7,615 nucleotides of DNA from Bacillota bacterium (GTDB lineage Bacteria > Eremiobacterota > SpSt-956 > JAKJGF01): the NCBI GenBank assembly GCA_029555925.1, contig JAKPQU010000543.1, forward strand, positions 1 through 7,615. Reading direction: 5' to 3'. Every line of letters starts with the position of its first letter. Positions within the stretch are counted from its first letter, which is position 1. Under the pieces are notes generated by a model that made no database searches, was not told the DNA's origin, and saw only the letters and a list, made by a program, of their open reading frames with translations. Of this stretch, positions 1 to 5,156 are shown piece after piece. The translations under genes and the position numbers were made by a program.

Positions 1-141
1 TAGTTTTTTATATAGAATTAAAAATTAAATAAGGGCTAATTTATTGTCTGTAAAACAAATTAAATAAGGCAAATTATTTTTCTTCGTAAGAGCCTGTCAG
101 GCAGAAGCGGATAAATGGTTACTAATTTACCTGTAGCGGTA
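1..141 (+). mobile_element. MITE-like element, copy A (right part; left end lies outside the window)
   Basis: These bases align without gaps to 4306-4446 of the full copy, with only about four or five substitutions. The piece contains most of the AT-rich core and the complete right terminal inverted repeat (76-141), and ends in CGGTA at 137-141 exactly as the other copies do. It is followed by CTCAG (142-146), close to the CTTAG that flanks the other copies. The missing left part is about 65 bp, so the window edge, not a deletion, explains the truncation. There is no open reading frame of note in it. It sits about 140 bp upstream of the peptidase gene. Confidence 0.85.
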
Positions 142-229
142 CTCAGGTCAGTAAATGATTTCTGAATTTTTAAAGAAAAAGTTAACAAAAATTTAATAAA
201 AAAGACTTTTAAATCACATGTTGCATAGC

Positions 230-242
230 TATAATTTATAAT
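230..242 (+). promoter_or_regulatory. Possible -10 region for the peptidase gene
   Basis: Two TATAAT hexamers lie almost back to back (230-235 and 237-242), about 40 bp before the start codon. No good TTGACA-like -35 is at the right distance; TTGCAT at 221-226 is too close. The stretch 147-229 between the repeat element and this site shows nothing else I can name. Confidence 0.35.
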
Positions 243-282
243 TGTGCGCTTTTATTAAATTACCTCGAGGAGGAATTATATA

Positions 283-2103
283 ATGAATATCGGCGGAATA
301 AATGATAAAATAAATGTTCCCGTACAGGTAAAGAAACAGACCGGCAGGAGTGACGAAGTTTCAAATACAAAAGATCAGGTTACACTGGGAAGCTCAAAAC
401 CGGAAAAAGAAATTACCTTTTTAACCTATCTTGACGGTTCAAATAATCTTGAACCTATGATCATGCAGAATCTGAAGGATATGGAAAAGGTAGGTTCTAC
501 GGATAATGTAAATGTTGTAGCCCAGCTATCCCGTTTTCAGGTTCCCCCTCTTACAAAATATTTCTTCGGAGAAGCTTTAAAACAGGTTATAAATAACGAA
601 GCCTTCGGTAAACTTCTCACGGAAGAAACAGGTGATGCAGAAGGAGTGGCACAGTTCCAGGAAATGTTCAAAGATGGCTCTAGGGCCGCTTATATGGCAG
701 AATCCATACTTTCTTCAAGCCCTCCCCTCATGCAGGGCATGACGGAATTAATAACAGGCCTTACCACACAGGTTCTGGAAGACAAAGACATGGTAAATAT
801 GGTTACCACAGTAGCCTATGAACTGGCACAGACCATGTTAAAACCTGATAAGGAAGAAAAAATCTCTGTCACGATGGCTGCAGAAAACAGTCAGCAGAAT
901 GAAGTGAACAGATTATCAAAACATATGATGAATGCCATAAAAAAATTCATCTACGAAAAAATGAATAGTGATCAAGTTTTATTTGTAGACAGACCTTATA
1001 CGGGAGGAAGCCTCTTAAAAGGAAAAGACAAAGAGTTCGTTCCGAATAATGAGCCGGAATGGATAGGTGCAAGAAGATATTTTGTCACAAAAGGTGATGA
1101 CGAAACAAAAATAAATTCTAAAGTAGTAGAGGATATGGGATTTGTCAATATGGGAGAACCGGCAACCCTTACTGATTTCCTTGTATGGGGTATGAAAAAC
1201 TATCCTGCCAAGAAATATGTAATACTTATGAGCGATCACGGAGCAGGTTTTCTCGGAGGGTTTGAAGACAGAGAAAAAATGATGACCCTTCCCGAAATAG
1301 GTCAGGCTCTGGCAGAAGCTGAAAAACAGACAGGAGTAAAACCTGAAGTGGTCATATTCGATTGCTGCCTTATGGCACAGCCTGAAGTGGCCTATGAACT
1401 TAAAGACAGGGCAAAGACTATGGTAGCCTCTGAAGAAACAGTGGGAGGTGTCGGTATGCCCTATGTACCCATGTTAAATACCATGAATAAACTCGCAGAA
1501 GAAGGAAAAGCTACGGCAGAAAATATATCAAAAGGCATCATAGAAGAATGTGATAAAACATCTGCAAAATCTACTACTACCTTCTCTGCCATCGATCTCG
1601 GTAAAATGGACAGTGTGAAAGCATGTATAGATAATCTCGCAGAAGCTCTCGCAAATGCTGACAGACAGGTAATAAAAGATATACTCCATGATACGACTGC
1701 CTACAGCCAGAGATCATCGTCTGCTCCCTACAGAGATTACAGGGATCTGGGACATCTTGCAGACAATATACTGAAATCAAAAGATATTACAGACCCGAAA
1801 CTAAAGGAAGCGGCACAGGACATAAAAAAGGTTATTTCTGAAGCTGTCATTGCAGAAGAACATGTAAAAGATGACGAAGATTATGCTCCTTCACAGGGAC
1901 TGGCAATTTATGCTCCCAAGAGCAATAAATATATGAATGAAAAACTTTATAACAAATATAAAGATACAGCTATGTCAAAAGATGGAAAATGGGATGAATT
2001 TATAGAAAAACTCACGGATATAACACAGAAAATTATGAAAGAAAAGGAAGAAACACATAAATCCAGGAAACCATCTTTCATAGAACTGCCTGACAGACAT
2101 TAA
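283..2103 (+). CDS. Clostripain-like cysteine peptidase (family C11), no signal peptide
   Basis: This 606-residue protein is a predicted endopeptidase of the clostripain (C11, clan CD, caspase-like fold) family, whose known members cut after Arg or Lys. The first core strand is seen at residues 45-67 (FLTYLDGSNNLEP, then NLKDME). The rest of the core resumes at about 262 (GARRYFVTKGDD, then NMGEPATLTDFLVWGMKNYPAKKY). The catalytic His is His319 in MSDHGAG. The catalytic Cys is most likely Cys362 in DCCLMAQPEVAYEL, by match to the family's D-x-C-L-M; Cys361 is next to it. SEETVGGVGMPY follows, and the C-terminal GLAIYAPKSNKY is also typical. Residues 86-261 form an insert of about 175 mostly helical residues within the fold. 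The first 40 residues are polar and look disordered. No secretion signal or membrane segment is visible, unlike secreted clostripain. The start is supported by GAGGAGG at 267-273, nine bases before the ATG. It stands alone on its strand context. The family call is firm; the substrate is unknown. Confidence 0.93.
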   Translation: MNIGGINDKINVPVQVKKQTGRSDEVSNTKDQVTLGSSKPEKEITFLTYLDGSNNLEPMIMQNLKDMEKVGSTDNVNVVAQLSRFQVPPLTKYFFGEALKQVINNEAFGKLLTEETGDAEGVAQFQEMFKDGSRAAYMAESILSSSPPLMQGMTELITGLTTQVLEDKDMVNMVTTVAYELAQTMLKPDKEEKISVTMAAENSQQNEVNRLSKHMMNAIKKFIYEKMNSDQVLFVDRPYTGGSLLKGKDKEFVPNNEPEWIGARRYFVTKGDDETKINSKVVEDMGFVNMGEPATLTDFLVWGMKNYPAKKYVILMSDHGAGFLGGFEDREKMMTLPEIGQALAEAEKQTGVKPEVVIFDCCLMAQPEVAYELKDRAKTMVASEETVGGVGMPYVPMLNTMNKLAEEGKATAENISKGIIEECDKTSAKSTTTFSAIDLGKMDSVKACIDNLAEALANADRQVIKDILHDTTAYSQRSSSAPYRDYRDLGHLADNILKSKDITDPKLKEAAQDIKKVISEAVIAEEHVKDDEDYAPSQGLAIYAPKSNKYMNEKLYNKYKDTAMSKDGKWDEFIEKLTDITQKIMKEKEETHKSRKPSFIELPDRH

Positions 2104-2121
2104 ATATAAAAATTTTCAAAC

Positions 2122-2205
2122 AGGAGATAAACTATTTATTAGATAAATTGCATTTGCTTAATTTTTATCTAAAGCTTTATATTATGCTTACCTTTATGAT
2201 CTCCT
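2122..2205. repeat. Imperfect palindrome in the spacer after the peptidase gene
   Basis: The outer arms are AGGAGAT (2122-2128) and ATCTCCT (2199-2205). Inside, TAGATAAATT (2140-2149) faces AATTTTTATCTA (2160-2171), pairing apart from a two-base bulge. The transcript could fold into a long two-part hairpin. It lies 18 bp after the peptidase stop codon, so it could protect or end that transcript, but no T-run follows, so a classical terminator is not certain. It could also be a worn inverted-repeat element; it shows no clear sequence match to the copies at 4241-4825. Confidence 0.5.
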
Positions 2206-2321
2206 ATCTGGTTTTTACGGTAAAAATTGTTATTAATTTTTTTCAAAATGTAATCTTCCTAATAGTATGATATAAATAAAAAATTTATACTAAATGAAAT
2301 AGTACATTTATAATAAGCATT

Positions 2322-2328
2322 AGAGGTG
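2322..2328 (+). promoter_or_regulatory. Ribosome binding site that fixes the start of the small gene
   Basis: AGAGGTG lies nine bases before the ATG at 2338. Reading from the in-frame GTG at 2326 or ATG at 2329 would put the start inside or right next to this site, so the ATG at 2338 is preferred. Confidence 0.6.
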
Positions 2329-2337
2329 ATGAGAAAC

Positions 2338-2523
2338 ATGGACTTACAGGAAAAAAACAAAAAATCTCTCAAGGATTTTAAAAAGTGGTTACGAAGAAAA
2401 AAAGAAATGGAAGAAGCCAATATTCACTTCGTTAAAGACGATGAAATAATGGAAATATGTTCCAGGCAATATGTAAGGGTTAAATCCTCTCCTTTTGTCC
2501 GTAATCTTAACAGTAACAACTAG
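2338..2523 (+). CDS. Small basic protein of unknown function (61 aa)
   Basis: I do not recognise this protein. The first 26 residues are highly charged and lysine/arginine-rich (KKSLKDFKKWLRRKKEMEE) and should form an amphipathic helix. The middle (HFVKDDEIMEICSRQYVRVKSS) looks like a short helix or strand pair with a single Cys41. There is no signal peptide, membrane segment or metal-binding Cys pair. A basic N-terminus would suit nucleic-acid or ribosome contact, but that is only inference. Support for its being real: a good ribosome binding site at 2322-2328, a balanced protein-like composition, and a terminator-like hairpin about 95 bp after the stop. It stands alone, 234 bp from each neighbouring gene. 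It could still be a chance reading frame. Confidence 0.55.
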   Translation: MDLQEKNKKSLKDFKKWLRRKKEMEEANIHFVKDDEIMEICSRQYVRVKSSPFVRNLNSNN

Positions 2524-2617
2524 TTACATCTGCATCAAAGACAAACTTCAATGTAAAACTTCAATAATAAGAGTTCTTCAATGACTCGGTGATTTTATAA
2601 TGTTTATGGTATTTTAT

Positions 2618-2649
2618 TCATAAAGGCCGGTTTATGCCGGCTTTTATGA
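2618..2649. terminator. Probable Rho-independent terminator after the small gene
   Basis: A GC-rich stem GCCGG (2626-2630) and CCGGC (2637-2641) with a six-base loop is extended outward by A-T and one G-T pair to about 13 bp. The 3' arm includes TTTTAT. Because A-runs and T-runs flank both sides, it could act on either strand. It separates the small gene from the promoter of the radical SAM gene. Confidence 0.65.
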
Positions 2650-2672
2650 TTCTTACAGGGTAATTTTGTTCG

Positions 2673-2701
2673 TTGACTTATAATTTTTGTTATGTTATAT
2701 A
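2673..2701 (+). promoter_or_regulatory. Predicted sigma70-type promoter of the radical SAM gene
   Basis: TTGACT (2673-2678) is followed after 17 bp by TATATA (2696-2701). Transcription would start near 2708, inside the 7-bp repeat array, giving a leader of about 50 bases made almost wholly of purines. No cobalamin riboswitch is apparent between 2524 and 2757. Confidence 0.5.
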
Positions 2702-2702
2702 T

Positions 2703-2758
2703 GGTGAGTGGTGAGTCGTGAAAAGGGAAAAGTGAAAAGTGGAAAGGGAAAAGGGAAA
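2703..2758 (+). repeat. Tandem heptanucleotide repeat, eight units, reaching the start codon
   Basis: The tract divides without gaps into eight 7-mers: GGTGAGT twice, CGTGAAA, AGGGAAA, AGTGAAA, AGTGGAA, and AGGGAAA twice. The last A of unit eight is the A of the ATG at 2758. The repeats supply the only Shine-Dalgarno-like sequence for the gene (AAAGGG at 2743-2748, nine bases before the ATG). Copy-number change would therefore alter the leader and ribosome-binding region without touching the coding frame. Confidence 0.85.
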
Positions 2759-4143
2759 TGAAACCTTTTAACATATTATTAATAGAAGCAGTGGTGCCGG
2801 AAAGAAGCAGGACTTCCATAGAACTTGCCCACCCTGTGGGGCCTATGTATCTAGCATCATGCCTCCGTGAAGATAACAGAAACAGAAATATAGAGATATT
2901 CGATACAAAACTATCGGTCGATGTGGCAGGCGATCTCAGGAAATATATGAGAAAAGTAGAGCCTGACCTTGTCGGTATAAAAGCTTACTCAAGGGATGCC
3001 GATCTGCTGGGACTGCTCGGGAGCCTCATAAAAAGAATTAATAAAAAATGTATAATTGTAGCCGGAGGCCCCTATGCAAACGCAAAAGGAGAAGAATTAC
3101 TGGAAAATCATTTTATAGATTTCTCGGTACTCCATGAAGGAGAGTTAACCTTTGTAGAACTTGTACAGAGACTGGAAAGAAAAGAAGAAACAGATAATAT
3201 AAAAGGAATTATCTACAGACAGAAAGGCCGTATAATAAAGACTCGTCCCAGGGATTTTATTGAAGATCTGGATAAAATCCCCTTCCCTGCCTATGATATG
3301 ACAGATGATCCCAGATATAACCGGAGATATTACGAATATCTGGATAAAGAGAAAAAATATCCCGATGCAGTTCAGGTAAGACCGAAAGCCATGACAATAT
3401 TTACCTCCAGAGGCTGCCCCTATAACTGTATATACTGTCATAATATATTCGGGAAACGTTTCCGTGCACGGTCGGCAGAACATGTATGGGAAGAAATGAA
3501 ACTTTTATATAATGATTACGGAGTAAAGCAGTTTTTTATATGGGATGATATATTCAATATCGATAAGGAAAGAGCCGGTAAAATATGCGATTTCATAATA
3601 CAGAGCGGTTATGATATAAAGCTTGCCTTTCCCAACGGTCTGAGAGGGGACCTTATGGACAGAGAGCTCATATTCAAACTCAAAGAAGCAGGCACTTTCT
3701 TTATAACCTATGCCATAGAAACAGGCTCTCAGAGACTTCAAAAATTTATAAAAAAGAATATGAATCTTGAAAAACTTAAAGAAATAATCACAATAACTTC
3801 TAAAGAAGCAGGCATAGTCACACAGGGTTTTTTCATGTTCGGATTTCCCACGGAAACAAGAGAAGAACTTTATATGACCATAGATTATGCGGTAAAATCA
3901 GACCTGGATTTTACATCCATGTTCATAGTAAATCCCTTTGAAGGAACAGAACTGTTTAATATGGCAGTCGCTCATACAGGTATTAAGGAATATAAATTCG
4001 ATTATTATAATGCAAATTACAGTCTTGCAGAAGTTTCTATTGAAGAATTAAAAGAGATTCATAAAGAAGGACAGATAAAATTTCATACACCTGAAAGGGT
4101 TCGCATGGCCTGGGAAAAGGTCAGATATTTCAGAGAACATTAG
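2758..4143 (+). CDS. B12-binding-domain radical SAM enzyme
   Basis: This 461-residue protein has an N-terminal cobalamin-binding (Rossmann-like) domain at about 1-140, then a radical SAM barrel from about 212 to 405. In the first domain, GPMYLASCL (28-36), VAGGPYANA (101-109) and LHEGELTF (125-132) are standard. The usual DxHxxG cobalamin motif is not kept: Asp49 is followed by Lys51 where His is expected. The radical SAM cluster motif is Cys220-x3-Cys224-x2-Cys227 (RGCPYNCIYC). AIETGSQRL (319-327) and FFMFGFPTET (358-367) are later barrel motifs. This architecture is found in class B methyltransferases and in cyclases such as BchE. The substrate cannot be told from sequence. It is a soluble cytoplasmic protein with no extra C-terminal domain. 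The ATG at 2758 is the only plausible start, because TGA stands in frame at 2719 and no start codon lies between. Its neighbours give no pathway clue. Confidence 0.9.
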   Translation: MKPFNILLIEAVVPERSRTSIELAHPVGPMYLASCLREDNRNRNIEIFDTKLSVDVAGDLRKYMRKVEPDLVGIKAYSRDADLLGLLGSLIKRINKKCIIVAGGPYANAKGEELLENHFIDFSVLHEGELTFVELVQRLERKEETDNIKGIIYRQKGRIIKTRPRDFIEDLDKIPFPAYDMTDDPRYNRRYYEYLDKEKKYPDAVQVRPKAMTIFTSRGCPYNCIYCHNIFGKRFRARSAEHVWEEMKLLYNDYGVKQFFIWDDIFNIDKERAGKICDFIIQSGYDIKLAFPNGLRGDLMDRELIFKLKEAGTFFITYAIETGSQRLQKFIKKNMNLEKLKEIITITSKEAGIVTQGFFMFGFPTETREELYMTIDYAVKSDLDFTSMFIVNPFEGTELFNMAVAHTGIKEYKFDYYNANYSLAEVSIEELKEIHKEGQIKFHTPERVRMAWEKVRYFREH

Positions 4144-4171
4144 AGATTGTAAAGAGTTTTTTATCAGATCT

Positions 4172-4215
4172 GAGAATTTTATTCCCCCTTTCTTGAAAAT
4201 TTCTCTGATTTTTTT
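4172..4215 (+). terminator. Possible AT-rich terminator after the radical SAM gene
   Basis: GAGAATTTT (4172-4180) can pair with AAAATTTCTC (4196-4205) with one bulged base, around a loop of about 15 bases. A run of seven T follows (4209-4215). It lies about 30 bp after the stop codon. The stem is AT-rich and therefore weak. Confidence 0.45.
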
Positions 4216-4240
4216 ATAGTAGCAGATTTATATTACTTAG

Positions 4241-4446
4241 TACCGTAACAGGTAAAAGGGTATCCGTAAAAAGCTTCTGTCTGGCGGGCTCTGGAGAAGA
4301 AAAATTCGTTTTTTATATAGAATTAAAAATTAAATAAGGGCTAATTTATTGTCTGTAATACAAATTAAATAAGGCACATTATTTTTCTTCGTAAGAGCCT
4401 GTCAGGCAGAAGCTGATAAATGGTTACTAATTTACCTGTAGCGGTA
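4241..4446 (+). mobile_element. MITE-like element, copy B (complete, 206 bp)
   Basis: It begins TACCG and ends CGGTA. The left inverted repeat (4241-4305) and the right one (4381-4446) match over 65-66 bp with one gap and scattered changes; the blocks ACAGGTAAA, AGCTTCTG and GAAGAAAAAT are shared. The 75-bp core is AT-rich and carries AAATTAAATAAGG twice (4327-4339 and 4362-4374). It encodes no protein, so any movement would need a transposase from elsewhere. As RNA it would fold into one long hairpin. No transposase gene is in this window. Confidence 0.85.
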
Positions 4447-4451
4447 CTTAG

Positions 4452-4656
4452 TACCGTAACAGGTAAAAGGGTATCCATAAAAAGCTTCTGACTGGCAGGC
4501 TCTGGAGAAGAAAAATTCGTTTTTTCTATAGTATTAAAAATTAAATAAGGGCTAATTTATTGTCTGTAATACAAATTAAATAAGGCACATTATTTTTCTT
4601 CGTAAGAGCCTGTCAGGCAGAAGCTGATAAATGGTTACTAATTTCCTGTAGCGGTA
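4452..4656 (+). mobile_element. MITE-like element, copy C (complete, 205 bp)
   Basis: It is nearly identical to copy B, with several substitutions (for example in 4477-4498 and 4527-4532) and one missing base in the right inverted repeat near 4645. It lies in the same orientation, separated from copy B only by CTTAG. The high identity suggests recent insertion or recent tandem duplication. Confidence 0.85.
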
Positions 4657-4675
4657 CTTAGCTTTAGACATAGTA

Positions 4676-4825
4676 GTCTGCCTGCCTGGTGAGCTGGAGA
4701 AAAAAATATCACGGCAGCACAGGTATATTTTATTGAATTATAATGTAAAGTAGCATGATATAAACTGTAACTGTTATAAACGTTCCAGTTTAGATTTTTT
4801 TCGGAGGAGCATCAGACAGGCAGAC
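4676..4825. mobile_element. Second inverted-repeat element (150 bp) flanked by AGTA
   Basis: GTCTGCCTG starts the left arm (4676) and its reverse complement CAGGCAGAC ends the right arm (4825). The two arms align without gaps over about 34-36 bp, with roughly 26 matches, including a run of seven A on the left facing seven T on the right. AGTA lies immediately outside both ends (4672-4675 and 4826-4829), as a 4-bp target-site duplication would. The core of about 75 bp is AT-rich and non-coding. The arms resemble the inner half of the terminal repeats of copies B and C (CTG-x-CTG, CTC, GAA-GAAAAAT-like order), so the two may be distantly related. Confidence 0.65.
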
Positions 4826-4872
4826 AGTATTTACCTATTATTCAAATTATTCAGTTCAATTAAAGCAATTTT

Positions 4873-4921
4873 ATATGAAAATGATGAAGTTTGCACCTTC
4901 ACTGGATGTTGATTTTCATAT
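4873..4921. repeat. Hairpin in the gap upstream of the lipoprotein gene
   Basis: ATATGAAAAT (4873-4882) and ATTTTCATAT (4912-4921) pair perfectly over 10 bp. Inside, TGAAG (4885-4889) pairs with CTTCA (4897-4901), leaving an uneven internal loop. No T-run follows, so it is not a plain terminator. Its role is unknown. Confidence 0.5.
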
Positions 4922-4928
4922 TTGGTTG

Positions 4929-4943
4929 TGACCGCTCCGGTCA
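4929..4943. repeat. Short GC-rich hairpin TGACCG-CTC-CGGTCA
   Basis: A perfect 6-bp stem closes a three-base loop, eight bases after the preceding hairpin. It stands out as GC-rich in an AT-rich gap. A TATAAT follows at 4964-4969 with no good -35 partner. It could be an operator or an RNA fold. Confidence 0.4.
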
Positions 4944-5028
4944 TGTCTGTTGGTATTATATTGTATAATCTATTGGAAAACGTTAAATTTTTGTTAAGTT
5001 TATATTATGGCAGAAGAAAAAAGCAAAT

Positions 5029-5044
5029 TTTTAACCGGTTAAAA
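5029..5044. promoter_or_regulatory. Perfect 16-bp palindrome, possible operator
   Basis: TTTTAACCGGTTAAAA has no spacer between its arms, which suits a dimeric regulator binding to DNA better than an RNA hairpin. It lies about 110 bp before the lipoprotein start codon. No regulator gene is in the window. Confidence 0.4.
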
Positions 5045-5061
5045 GGAGTTTTTTTCCTGAA

Positions 5062-5109
5062 AGTTGAACTATTGTTCAGAATGGAATTCAGATAAGGTTC
5101 AACTGAATT
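5062..5109 (+). promoter_or_regulatory. Two mutually exclusive hairpins in the lipoprotein gene leader region
   Basis: AGTTGAAC (5062-5069) pairs perfectly with GTTCAACT (5097-5104). AATTCAG (5085-5091) pairs perfectly with CTGAATT (5103-5109). The two stems share 5103-5104 and so cannot form together in full. Whether the region is transcribed is not known. A TACAAT at 5132-5137 could be a -10 element, which would put these inverted repeats upstream of transcription as protein-binding sites instead. Confidence 0.35.
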
Positions 5110-5156
5110 TTATACTATAAAAGCTGAACGGTACAATATAGAAAAGGAGAGGTTAA

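Larger units (their letters stand above)
4236..4661. repeat. Tandem array of two MITE-like elements with CTTAG at three junctions
   Basis: The array has a period of 211 bp (206-bp element plus CTTAG). CTTAG occurs before copy 1 (4236-4240), between the copies (4447-4451) and after copy 2 (4657-4661). This is what repeated insertion at one site with a 5-bp target duplication would leave. If the element ends are drawn one base further out (GTACCG and CGGTAC), the duplication would be the 3-bp TTA. Confidence 0.8.

Noticed and set aside
1015..1239. Minus-strand open frames inside the peptidase and radical SAM genes (also 1577-1780, 3145-3483, 3505-3741)
   Set aside because: All are contained in strongly supported genes on the other strand and show low-quality, family-less translations.
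2221..2337. Promoter for the small gene (TATGAT at 2266-2271)
   Set aside because: No acceptable -35 element lies at 15-19 bp from it, and the sequence is so AT-rich that such hexamers are expected by chance.
2524..2757. Cobalamin riboswitch upstream of the B12-domain gene
   Set aside because: I could not find a B12-box-like conserved segment or a suitable multi-stem layout; the space is taken up by a terminator, a promoter and the heptamer array.
2604..2819. Minus-strand open frame of 71 codons
   Set aside because: It crosses the terminator hairpin, promoter and heptamer array and runs into the radical SAM gene; its phenylalanine-rich product is just the reverse of the purine tract.
4236..4661. 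CRISPR array
   Set aside because: The 211-bp period is one nearly identical unit with no variable spacers, and no cas gene is present.
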